The notes under the pieces are model-generated. The model searched no databases, had not been told where the DNA came from, and was given only the letters and a program-made list of their open reading frames with translations. Below, one piece after another: positions 9,830 to 20,550 of a stretch of DNA of 64,000 nt. How positions within the stretch are numbered: position 1 is the stretch's first letter; each line of letters starts with the position of its first letter. The DNA comes from Mesostigma viride (taxonomy: Eukaryota; Streptophyta; Mesostigmatophyceae; Mesostigmatales; Mesostigmataceae): contig RPFO01000027.1 of the NCBI GenBank assembly GCA_009746045.1, forward strand, positions 2,454,202-2,518,201, read 5' to 3'. The position numbers and the translations under genes are program-made.

Positions 9830-9985
9830 TAAGTGTTACGTGGCGCGGGCTGGCGACCACCCACAAGTCGCGGCAGTAAAAAATAGTGCCACTCTGCGCT
9901 AGAAGCTAGTTCACGCCTTAAGTTGGGTTTTTCCTAGTATAGCCTTAATTGGGTTCGCGATGCATGGAACTGCGACCCAACTTAA

Positions 9986-11311
9986 CCCATAGTCCGCTAA
10001 CCCCCCGACTTGTCGGTGGGTTTGACTAACGGTCGAATTTCGCGCCGCGCCACTTGTGACGGAGGACAGTTGTCCGGTGGGTCCGGGAACACTTAGGGAC
10101 GAAGGTGATGCATAGGTTTGGGGGTAATATTCGCCATAGCCTGGTAATGACAACGTGCATTGAGAATGTATTACGTGACTTTGGCGGGAAATTTTCGCTC
10201 GCGCGCGCGCGTAATGAGATATGGCTGCCAACGTGCCGCTGTCACGAAATTTTTTCGTCTCGCGGCTTGAAACGGTTCAAAATGTTGCTCAGAATGACGA
10301 TGCATGATTTTCGTAGGTCAGGCACGGCCAGATTTATAGGGTTGGGAAAATACAGGTAGGAAAATAGAACTTTCCTGGTCGTCAGTTCCAGATGAGTCAT
10401 AGCTTATCATAGGTCGATTTTCTCCCTATGGCCGGGCAATCTGCGCCAGCCCGGGCATCCAGTTTGGGTAAGGGACGTCAGCTGCAGCGTTTGCTGAGAA
10501 TGCGGACTAGTTTAGTGGCCATCTTTGCACTGAACATCAACCTGGTAGTCATGGCGGATCATGCAGTATGCGGCTATGGCGGCCTTTGCCTGTAGAGCAT
10601 CAGTATGTGTGAGATATGAGGGTCCCGGCCAGCGGAATCCGAGTAGGGCATGAACGAGCCAGGTACGAGAGCGTATTTGCGTGTTGTTTGCAGCGGAATA
10701 CGTATCCCATGCATGATAAATGACGATTTTATGCATGCATATTTCATCAAGCTTCCATTCCTGTTGTAAAGAGTGGTATTAGCCCTAAAAGTGCCCAATT
10801 CATGGCATTTCTTTGGAGTTTATCACTCCGTCAATGCAGGTAGGCAACGTGTTTGTATTCCAGCACTTTTGGCAGCCTTTGGTGGCTTGTTATAATGCAT
10901 TACTGTGTTGCATGTCATAGATAGCTGTTTACACGCGCGTAATCCACACACATGTATGATCACGTTATATAGGGGTAATGGGTTATCCGGGTGGTCTGAC
11001 CCAAGGAAACCACCATTGGACTATCCAACTAAGTTGTCCAATGTTGGTATTGAGATTCCCTACCTTCCTGGGAAGTTAGGGGGGGGTAGACTTTTCCTTG
11101 GGAAAAAAGATCGTCTTTTGGCCAACTTTGAGTAGAGCTAACATCCAAATGCTTTGATAAACCCGTGGTATTATTGCTTATTTTGAAAGCCCTTGAAGTG
11201 TAGACACTCCTAGCATCTTGGTTGGGGGTATTTGGAGTTGTGGCCTGTGAGTTATGATTTTTTTCATTTTCAGGGGTATGAAAGTGCCAAAATGGGTCAG
11301 CGGACTATGGG
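9986..11311. mobile_element. piggyBac-like non-autonomous element (TTAA target)
   Basis: Starts CCCATAGTCCGCTAACCC and ends with the reverse complement of CCCATAGTCCGCTGACCC. TTAA flanks both sides (9982-9985, 11312-11315). The target lies in the CCCAACTTAAGGCG repeat of the TA MITE, which reads continuously when the 1326 bases are removed. CCC-ends with TTAA duplication are the piggyBac signature. No transposase domain found; short frames at 10105-10359 and 10905-11135 are unassigned. Confidence 0.75.
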
Positions 11312-11368
11312 TTAAGGCGTGAACCCAACTTAATTAAGCCAACCCAACTTCAGGCGTGAATCACTGTA

Positions 11369-11625
11369 TCGAGTCGGTGGCACGCGGTGTGGGATATTCT
11401 GGGCTTGCGGGGAATGTTTCCGCCATACTCCATGCGGCATGGTGGGGCGACGTATACTACGTGTAGGGCGTTTCATTCCTAGACTTCCAGAATCGCAGTC
11501 GTTGGCGCCAGTTTAAGTCGGTGGACCACTACGTCGCCCTGCACTGTGCTCTTGCGCTCTAAGTGCCGCTTTGGGTGTGCAAGAAAAACATCAGGTGTCG
11601 CCTATTCTATATCCGCGAAGCTCGG
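11369..11625 (+). pseudogene. Tyrosine recombinase fragment, second part (D4)
   Basis: Continues the split recombinase from 4559: SRWHAVWDILGLRGMFPPYS then MRHGGATY, followed by frameshifted remains of the GRW and DHY...LH blocks (TTGGCGCCAGTTTAAGTCGG, GTGGACCACTACGTCGCCCT). It carries stops and frameshifts, so it is dead. Confidence 0.7.
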
Positions 11626-11942
11626 CTGTGAATGCCCTAAAATGTTATGGCGTAGCTCAGAAAACAAGTTACAAAACTTGGCGGTGAAGCTTCGGATCTT
11701 TGTGTTTGACATCAATGGGTATGACTCTCGCGAGGAGCTGGCGCAAAATATTTTAGCCCAGGTTGCGCAAATGTTACCTGAAGGTAAATAGGCATTACAA
11801 ACGATGAGGAACCAAACGGGGAGTCCTCAGAGGTGGACATTGAGGTCGGGGGCCAAGGAGGAGGAGGCGCAAGGATTTCGGCCCCCGGGAGCTGGGGCAT
11901 CTGCTTGCGCACAACGTGCCGTTTTTTCTGCCCTTTTGGTTC
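11626..11942 (+). pseudogene. Possible gag N-terminal remnant of D3
   Basis: A frame ending LAQNILAQVAQMLPEGK at 11791 is followed by an acidic/Gly stretch. Its resemblance to the D4 gag segment before its conserved TAG is weak. It lies just outside the mirrored part of D3 and could be the start of its gag. Confidence 0.3.
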
Positions 11943-12171
11943 TACGGCGCCTGCCGTAGCATAGGATGGCAGGAAACAACCTGCGCACATGCCGAGAGGG
12001 GCGTGGCAAGCGCGGTTGGCGCTAGTTTTGGGGGTGGGAGTGTCCGCAGTGCCGCGCTCAGACACTTTAAAAGTGGGTGTGCGCAGGGGGGGGTAGAAGG
12101 CTGATCTCCCGCGCAGTTCCAAGGGAGACGGGGCGATCGGAATGAAAATGTGCCCAGAAATGATGGCGTAG

Positions 12172-13213
12172 ATGAATGCCATCATGGGCAGCCTCCAGCA
12201 ACTGGGCATGGGCGGCGCCCAGGGGTTGGGAGCCGCAATACAGGAGCCAGCACCAAGCGTGCAGGATGCAGGCGAATGGGGGGGGGGCGGGGGCAGCAAG
12301 GCCCAGCCACGCCGGGTGGACAAGCGGGCCCCAGGCCGGGATCGAGGCGTACCCGGGCACAACGCCATGCGTGGGGAGGACAACCGGCCAAGCGTTCGGC
12401 TACTCGACGCAGGTGCGTGCAGCCTGGCCGCAGCCCTACCCACCATTGGACACTGCGCACGGGGCCGGGTTGCCAGCAGCAGGGACCCCGTACCATATGG
12501 GTTTTGCGCCGGCCCAAGGGGGGCAGAGGAACCGGGAAGGCAAGCGGCCCAAGTGCCGCGAGTGCAGGCATCGGCACTGCCGTTGCATGTCCAACGACAG
12601 CAAGATCAGCGACTCGGACGGGAGCGGGCGAGGGCGTGCGGGGGGCCGGGGCACGGGGAGGAGGTTGACCAACGTGCCAGTTACCCGCGGGTTCAACCTG
12701 CTCGAGAACCTGCCGCGGGGGCGAGCGCTCAACGTGGTGTGGGACGTGGAGGACCACAAGTACCACCGACGCACGGCCCCCAAGCACATGGAGACCATTC
12801 CGGGCCACAATGGCAACATGGTGGCCTGGCTGAATGTGCCAAGGGCCCCCGTGCTGCGCCAGCAGAAGGAGGGGACGGGACTTGGGTGGGCATCCAAGGA
12901 GAGGATGGAGCTGGCCTAGAAACTGTGCCATGTCTGGGATACGCTCAACAAGGATCTCGGTCCCAACGTGTGCAGCGAGCTGGCGGGCGCAGAGTACTTG
13001 GCGCTCTGCATGGAGGCTCTCCTGCTGGTGGAGACCATCGAGTCTTGGAACGCATCCGGGTACATGCTGCCCTACCGGCCGGCAAGAGGTGTCTGCACGC
13101 GGGCGGCCCGACGAGCGTTGCGGGCGCACAAGGAGCGCGATGCCTCGGCGTTGGCGCGAGGAAAGGAGGACAAGGCGGAGGGAGGAGCGGCGGGCTCTTC
13201 CCATAAGAAGTGA
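12172..13213 (+). pseudogene. DIRS-like gag, left copy of D3
   Basis: From MNAIMGSLQQLGMGGAQ the product passes a Gly/Pro-rich region, a basic Cys/His cluster KCRECRHRHCRC near 12550-12590, an SDSDGSGRGRAGGRG stretch, then a conserved block GRRLTNVPVTRGFNLLENLP ... DVEDHKYHRRTAPKHMETI ... VCSELAGAEYLALCMEALLL and ends at GSSHKK. Frameshifts and an in-frame TAG near 12917 break it. The C-terminal block is shared with D1 gag (VTELACFEYLARVVEAFLMV), which supports the gag call. Confidence 0.6.
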
Positions 13214-13216
13214 GAG

Positions 13217-14736
13217 GGCGCGGTGTATTCCCCCTCCCAGAGGTGGCCATCAAGCCCCTCGACTGCGCGCGCCTACGGTCCCAACGTACGTATCAGTGGG
13301 CCATGCGGCAGCGGGCCCTGCTTCTGCGCAGCGCGCGGACCGTGGATGGCCTCAACAAGTTGTAGAGGGGCGCACATGAACCGCATGTAACAGGTCCTGT
13401 TGGTGGCATGCGGATGGCTTTGCATGCCCCTGTTGCCCAGGAGCTCGCGGGTTGCGGTACCAGCGGGGTGTCCTTAGTGACTCTCTGCACTGCAGCCCAG
13501 CACGCGACCCTACAAGGGGCGGAGATTGCCGCCCAAGTCCATGAGCTCCGGCTGAGAGCCGTAGAGGCAGAGGACCTAGTGCACGACGTTGAGTCAAGGC
13601 CCGATGGGCAATATGAAATAATTGTCCCAGAGAGGCTTGCGCTACCCGCGGGTGGAGCGGCGGGAAGCGGACCGCTAATGGACTGCCTCCCCCCCCCCAG
13701 TGGAGGGAGGTATATGGCAACATCAAAAACTTTTTTTTTTTTTTTGAGGTAGGAGGGGGTAGTCGGCGAGTGACGCATGGCTGCGCGAGCGATACCGAGT
13801 AGGCGTAATTGCGTGCGGCCGGCGGAGACCGGGATGACAGAGTATAGCAAGGAGGAGCCACCGGTCACCAACGGCCTGTTCGGCCTGCCCAAGCGCTATT
13901 CAGGGGTGGTGGACCCGTCAGCATGGCAGCGCCAACGACTCATCGACAACATGGTGCAGAGCAACGACAAGTTCCTCACCCCTGGCGGCTGTTACCTGCC
14001 AGATGTGGGGGTGGTGGCAGAGATGGCCGGGGCGCGTCAGCTACTCGAGCAAAACGGACTTGGAGACGTACTACTACCGCTTCTCCGTGCCAACGGAGTG
14101 GCGGAAGTGGTTCGCGCTGCCCCCGGTCTGGTCGGACGAGGTCGGCCAGCCGGGGGAGCGCCGCCGGCTCAATCCCAGGTTCCGTGTTCTGGTGATCGGG
14201 TGGTCCCAGTTGGTCGTGCAGGCGTTGGTGGCGCACATGTAGACCCCGTTCGGGCCTGGGAAGCTGAACCCCGGATTGAGTGTGAGCATCCCGATGCATC
14301 AGCTCGGGGTGCGCACAGTGCGTGAGGGAGGACGGGAGTGGATGGAGTTGGTGGGGGCCGCCGAGCTTGACTGGCAGCTGCTGCCCGAGGACCCTCCTCG
14401 ACCGGCGCATTTGGTCATGATCGACAACTTGGGCACCACACACGCGCGCAGCGCAGCGGAGGTGAACGCGCTGCTTGACCGCGCTTGCACCGAGTGCTAC
14501 GCGCGAGCTGGCCTGGTGGAATGAGAAAAAGGTCGAGCGGGCGCGGGAGGGACACGCGGTGGAGATCGTGGGCATCGAGCTTCACCAAGATGGGAGCTTG
14601 TGGCCGTCGGCGAAGCGGCTGGCCCTCATGGTCCACAACACGGAGGCGGTGTTGGTCCGGGGACGCGCAAGCTACCATGAGTTGGCCTCCCTACTCGGAC
14701 GCTTTGTATGGATCCAACTGATGCGTAGGAGTCTCA
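13217..14736 (+). pseudogene. DIRS-like RT, N-terminal part, left copy of D3
   Basis: Frames contain GQYEIIVPERLALPAGGAAG, EEPPVTNGLFGLPKR, DKFLTPGGCYLPDVG, WSDEVGQPGERRRLNPRFRV, LVIGWSQLVVQ and AHLVMIDNLGTTHARSAAE, collinear with D1. The catalytic xxDD box reads MIDNLG here where D1 has MIDDLG, so one Asp is lost. Several frameshifts and a T-run (about 13730-13745, present only in this arm) add to the decay. Coding breaks off at the inversion point after LASLLGRFVWIQLMRRS. Confidence 0.7.
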
Positions 14737-14920
14737 CGACGGCGGTGTCCCGCGGCTGGTTGCGCTGCGCATGCACCAGGGGAGCCAGGCAGACAGCCGC
14801 CCAGAGCTCCCTGCGCACACTTGCGCAGAGTTGGAAGCGTCCTCCCTTGCGGAGGGCCAGCACTTGGTCGAGCATCTTGTAGGCGTGGAAGCAGATGCTT
14901 AGCATACTCGTGCGAAGCAG
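14737..14920 (-). other. Spacer of D3 inverted dimer (RT/RNase H connection)
   Basis: Unique central segment; on the minus strand it continues RT into the RNase H side (CFHAYKMLDQVLALRKGGRF ... LAPLVHAQRNQP), collinear with D1. Its outer edge turns back into the mirrored GGATCCAACTG. Confidence 0.7.
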
Positions 14921-16420
14921 TTGGATCCATACCTAGCGTCCCAGTAGGGAGGCCAACTCATGGTAGCTTGCACGTCCCCGGGCCAGCACCGCCTCGGTGT
15001 CGTGGACTAGGAAGGCCAGTCGCTTCGCCGACGGCCACAAGCTCCCATCTTGGTGAAACTCAATGCCCAGGATCTCCACCGCTTGGCCCTCCCGCGCCCG
15101 CTCGACCTTTTTCTCATTCACCACCAGGCCAGCTGGCGCGTAGCACTCGGTGCAAGCGCGGTCAAGCAGCGTTCGCCTCCGCTGCGCTGCGCGCGTGTGT
15201 GGTGCCCAGGTTGTCGATCATGACCAAATGCGCCGGTCGAGGAGGGTCCTTGGGCAGCAGCCAGTCAAGCTCGGCGGCCCCCACCAACTCCATCCACTCC
15301 CGTCCTCCCTCACGCACTGTGCGCACCCCGAGCTGATGCATCGGGACGCTCACACTCAGCCCGGGGTTCAGCTTCCCGGGCCCGAACAGGGTCTGCATGT
15401 CGCCACCTGCGCCAGCACGACCAACTGGGACCACCCGATCACCAGAACACGGAATCTGGGATTGAGCCGGCGGCGCTCCCCCGGCTGGCCGACCTCGTCC
15501 GACCAGACCGGGGGCAGCGCGAACCACTCCCGTCACTCCGTTGGCACGGAGAAGCGGTAGTAGTACGTCTCCAGGTCCGTTTTGCTCGAGTAGCTGGGCG
15601 CGCCCCCGGCCATCTCTGCCACCGCTCCCACATAACAGCCGCCAGGGGTGAGGAACTTGTCGTTGCTCTGCACTAGCCATGTTGCTGATGAGTCGCTGGC
15701 GCTGGGCTGACGGGTCCACCACCCCTGGATCGCGCTTGGGCACGCCGAACAGGCCGTTGGTGACCGGTGGCTCCTGCTCGCTATACCCTGTCATTCCGGT
15801 TCCCGCCAGCCGCACGCTCAGGCGCGCGTACTCCGTGTCGCTCGCGCAGCCATGCGTCACTCGCCGTCTACGCCCTGGCTGCGCTACCCCCTCCCTCAAA
15901 ATATTTTGTGTTGCCATATACCTCCCTCCACTAAGGGGGGAGGCAGTCCATCAGCGGCACGGTGCCCGCCACTCCGCCCGCGGGCAGCGCAAGTCTCTCA
16001 GGGACAATTATTTCATATTGCCCATCGTGGCCCATAGGGCTCGGACTCAACGTCATGCACCAGGTCCTCTGCCGCTACGGCTCTCAGCCGGAGCTCATGG
16101 ACCTGGGCGGCAATCTCCTGCCCTTGAAGGGCCGCCTGCTGGGCCGCAGTGCAGGGAGTCACTAAGGGCACCCCGCTGGTACCGCAACCCGCGAGCTCCA
16201 GGGCAACAGGGGCATGCAAAGCCATCCGCACGCCAACCAACAGGACCCGTTACATGCGGTTCCTGTGCCCCCCCCCCCTCCACAACCAGTTGAGGCCATC
16301 CACGGTCCGCGCGCTGCGTAGAAGCAGGGCCCGCCGCCGCATGGCCCACTGATACCTAAGTCGGGACCGTAGGCGCGCGCGGTCGTGGGGCTTGATGGCC
16401 ACCTCTGGGAGGGGGAATAC
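14921..16420 (-). pseudogene. DIRS-like RT, right copy of D3
   Basis: A 251-codon frame (15162-15917) holds EQEPPVTNGLFGVPKRDPGV, the region of WSDEVGQ (in another frame), LSVSVPMHQLGVRTVREGG and PAHLVMIDNLGTTHARSAAE. The MIDNLG change is shared with the left arm, so it predates the duplication. An adjoining frame reads NEKKVERAREGQAVEILGIE (15100 region), the RT thumb-proximal block seen in D1. Frameshifts remain. Confidence 0.7.
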
Positions 16421-16431
16421 ACCGCGCCCTC

Positions 16432-17470
16432 TCACTTCTTATGGGAAGAGCCCGCCGCTCCTCCCTCCGCCTTGTCCTCCTTTCCTCGCGCCAACGCCAA
16501 GGCATCGCGCTCCTTGTGCGCCCGCAACGCTCGTCCGGCCGCCCGCGTGCAGACACCTCCTGCCGGCCGGTAGGGCAGCATGTACCCGGATGCGTTCCAA
16601 GACTCGTTGGTCTCCACCAGCGGGAGAGCCTCCATGCAGAGCGCCAAGTACTCCGCGCCCGCCAGCTCGCTGCACACGTTGGGACCGAGATCCTTGTTGA
16701 GCGTATCCCAGACATGGCACAGTTTCTAGGCCAGCTCCATCCTCTCCTTGGATGCCCACCCAAGTCCCATCCCCTCCTTCTGCTAGCGCAGCACGGGGGC
16801 CCTTGGCACATTCAGCCAGGCCACCATGTTGCCATTGTGGCCCGGAATGGTCTCCATGTGCTTGGGGGCCGTGCGTCGGTGGTACTTGTGGTCCTCCACG
16901 TCCCACACCACGTTGAGCGCTCGCCCCCGCGGCAGGTTCTCGAGCAGGTTGAACCCGCGGGTAACTGGCAGGTCGGTCAACCTCCCCCCTCTGCCTCGCC
17001 CCCCCGCGCGCCCTTGCCTGCTCCCGTCCGAGTCGCTGCTCTAGCTGTCGCTAGACGTGCACCGGCAGAGCCGATGCCCGCACTCGCGGCACTTGGACCG
17101 CTTGCCCTCCCGTTTCCTCTGCCCCCCTTGGGCCGCTGCGAATGCCATGTGGTACGGGGTCCCAGCCGCAGGCACCCAGGTTCCGTACGCGGTACCCGCT
17201 GGTGGGTAGGGCTGCGGCCAGGCTGCACCCACCTGCCCTGGGTAGGCGTACGCTGGGCCGAACGTTCTCCCCACGCCTGTCGGTGTGCCCGGGTACCCCT
17301 GGGGCCCGCTTGTCCACCCGGCAGGGCTGGGCCCTGCTGCCCCCCCCCCCCCCCAATGCGTCTGCTTCCTGCACGCTGGGTGCTGGCTACTGTATTGCGG
17401 CTCCCAACCCCTGGGCGTCGCCGATCAGTTGTTGGAAGCCCCCCATGACTGCATTCATCTGCCATTTCTG
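16432..17470 (-). pseudogene. DIRS-like gag, right copy of D3
   Basis: Mirrors the left gag: VTRGFNLLENLPRGRALNVV, VCSELAGAEYLALCMEALPL and a C-terminal GSSHKK. The same in-frame TAG after MELA is present. The Cys-rich block reads KCRECGHRLCRC here. Confidence 0.6.
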
Positions 17471-17693
17471 GGCTCATTCCCATTCCGGCCGCCCCGTCGC
17501 CCTTAGCACTGCGCGGGAGACCTGCCTTCTCCTCCTTGCCTCCCCCGCGCGCGCCCGCTTTTAAAGTGCCTGAGCGTAGCACTGCGGACATGCCCTCGCC
17601 CCCCAAAAAACTAGCGCCAGCCGCGCTTGCCAAGCTCCTCACTGCATTCGCAGGTTGCTTCCTGCCATCCCCTCCTACGACAGGCGCCGTATG

Positions 17694-18117
17694 AGAGTTG
17701 GTGGCCAAGAGTTTGCTCAGTTGGCCAAGAGTTTGCTCACTTGATAGCCAGTATTCTAACTTACTGTGAAATCAATGGAGTAATATCACTTACCTCCCCC
17801 CAAGTGTTCCCCAAAGTAAAGTGTCGCCCCCCCCCCGCCCCCCCCGCTGCCTTCCCCTAGCCAGGTATGGTTTAGCCACTTGTGCATGAAGCAAGTGTAG
17901 TTTCCACAGAAAAACGATGCAAGTTGTAGTCATGACATGCACCATAATCATTATAATTCGTTAAGACGGCAGTTCCACTAAAAATCATGATAGTTCATTA
18001 AGACGGCAGCTCCACTACGTTACTTCTTAGCCGTTACAATACCAATGTCACAATCTAACGAAGAACGCCCATGAGATGCAGCCCAACAAGGCGATTGAGG
18101 TTGAAGCTAGGCTCGGC
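17694..18117. other. Non-coding, with two short tandem repeats
   Basis: TGGCCAAGAGTTTGCTCA occurs twice with a 20-base period (17702-17739). A TTAAGACGGCAGYTCCACTA unit occurs twice (about 17960 and 17996). No gene recognised. Confidence 0.5.
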
Positions 18118-19318
<1,201 letters not shown>

Positions 19319-19378
19319 AGTTGGGAGAACGGTTTCCTGATTGGCAATTTGGCAAACACGACCTAAGCAGAGCCATCA

Positions 19379-19758
19379 ATGATAGGCTTATCGCTCTTGC
19401 GGACTCTAATGTTCTTGGCAAGGGCAACAACAGTTTTTGCCATGAAGGCACCCTTGCTTGGAATCACCGAGATTGCCACGAAGGTTGCTTGGGGCAAGCT
19501 TATTGAAAAGACGCAGCCCGGCTGCAAGGTCGGCGTTGACCCCGATGGAAGCGGCTGCTTGTTGATATTGGCCGGCAGCCGTGCATTCCCCATCCCACTG
19601 CCGTGGCTGCTGCCCTTGCCTTCCGTGCCAGCGTTGCCCCCGCCGCCCCCGCCGTCGCCCCCGCCCTCCCCCCCGCCGTCCCCCCCGCCGTCGCCCCCAC
19701 CGCCGCCCCCACGGTCGCCGTCGCCGTCGTCCCTGCCATCGCTGTCGCTATCGCCATC
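19379..19758 (+). other. Possible proline-rich (SPPP)n coding stretch cut by E2
   Basis: A plus-strand frame runs MIGLSLLRTLMFLARATTVF ... CKVGVDPDGSGCLLILAGS and then PPPSPPPSPPPSPPP-type repeats followed by SPSPSSLPSLSLSPS, stopping where the E2 LTR begins at 19759. SPPP linkers are typical of hydroxyproline-rich algal wall proteins. The minus strand is also open here (Asp/Ser/Gly-rich, in the same frame as the Gly-Met array, separated from it by one TAG at 19360-19362). Strand and reality of the gene are undecided. Confidence 0.3.
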
Positions 19759-20484
19759 TGTAACAAGCAAAAATGATTTTGTTATTACATCCTTTGTTTT
19801 GTGAATGTTTGGCTTTTATTCGAGGACCTTTGGATCAGTAATGAGAAAGTTATGAGATTTCTAAGATGGTGGTACTTGGAGCTTGTACTTTATCAACCGA
19901 CTGGTAGAAGCCCTCATTGGTCGTGGCCTGATCCACGTGGGGTTGTAGTTTGTTGGTCAGTAATATCAAGTCTTAAATGCTCCTTTGGGACTTCAGTGCT
20001 TACTACAGATTTAGGATCTCATGTATAGATTCTGCCAGGCTGTTGTAGTGATTGTTCTGTTTTGTGTGACTAGGATGGATACAAAGATCTTGTTTAGAAT
20101 TCCGTGATTCTGATTGGTTCTTTTCCGGCTAAGGTTCTGGCTAAGGTTGAGGCATGCTCGACAAGCACGTGGATTTCAAGGACGTGGGGTCGCCATTGGT
20201 GACACGTTGGTTTTGATCCATCATGGTATAATTAAGCTTGTCTTTGTTGTCCATTCATAAGAGCCCTTTGACACTAGACTACCTTCAGTTCCACAGAGGT
20301 CGTCTAGGCACAAGCTTGTCTTTGTGTCTACAAAGGGTGTGGTTCCCCAAATCACGTGCTGTGGAATCTCCATCTCAACGTTGCTCGGATACTTGAAGAT
20401 CTGTGACTCAAGAAAGCAACCCAGGTAAAAGATCTTTCATATTCAGACTATGGATGATGCTGATGATCATTTTTAGTCGTTACA
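19759..20484 (+). repeat. 5' LTR of E2
   Basis: Begins TGTAACAAGCAAAAATG and ends TTTTTAGTCGTTACA, the reverse-complement form of the E1/E3 LTRs. It shares the CCTCATTGGTCGTGGCCTGA block with them. Divergence from E1/E3 LTRs is obvious by eye, so E2 is a separate, older subfamily. Confidence 0.75.
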
Positions 20485-20502
20485 TTGGTATCGGAGGATC
20501 TC
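20485..20502 (+). promoter_or_regulatory. Primer binding site of E2
   Basis: TTGGTATCGGAGGATCTC directly follows the LTR. TGGTATC(A/G)GAG is the usual initiator-Met tRNA PBS core. E1 and E3 carry the same TTGGTATCGGAGG. Confidence 0.75.
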
Positions 20503-20550
20503 TACTTTGGTGTTTCTCTTGAGTCGTAACCTTCCGGGTAGTACAATCGG

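Larger units (their letters stand above)
4562..11366. mobile_element. TA-target MITE (Tc1/mariner-like) expanded by nested insertions
   Basis: The left end reads AAGTCATTCACGCCTT after a TA at 4560-4561; the right end reads AAGC...GCGTGAATCACTG before a TA at 11367-11368. The same terminal inverted repeat, TA duplication and CCCAACTTAAGGCGTGAA internal repeats define the intact 231-base copy at 8724-8954. Fragments of this MITE are visible at 4562-4660, 9905-9985 and 11316-11366. Everything between has landed inside it: DIRS-like element D2, a Harbinger-like MITE and a piggyBac-like MITE. Superfamily assignment rests on TA target and CAGT-like termini only. Confidence 0.65.
11943..14736 (+). 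repeat. Left arm of inverted dimer D3
   Basis: Holds gag and the first part of RT of a DIRS-like element in the plus orientation; mirrored by 14921-17693. The arms share sequence from GGCGCC(T/A)GTCGTA at the outer edge to GTATGGATCCAACTG at the inner edge, with frequent substitutions and small indels. Confidence 0.8.
14921..17693 (-). repeat. Right arm of inverted dimer D3
   Basis: Mirror image of 11943-14736, with RT innermost and gag outermost, reading on the minus strand. It lacks the T-run seen at 13730 and has different point changes. Confidence 0.8.

Noticed and set aside
12182-13204. 340-codon minus-strand frame opposite D3 gag, and its mirror at 16441-17448 plus
   Set aside because: GC-rich antisense of gag in both arms; no domain, and the sense strand has the conserved blocks.
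11943-17693. D3 as a DIRS-1-type element with long inverted terminal repeats
   Set aside because: The mirrored arms contain gag and RT coding sequence and meet at an RT spacer, so they are a duplication of coding sequence, not terminal repeats.
20485-20502. tRNA gene from the tRNA-like PBS
   Set aside because: Only about 12-18 bases match; no cloverleaf around it. It is a primer binding site.
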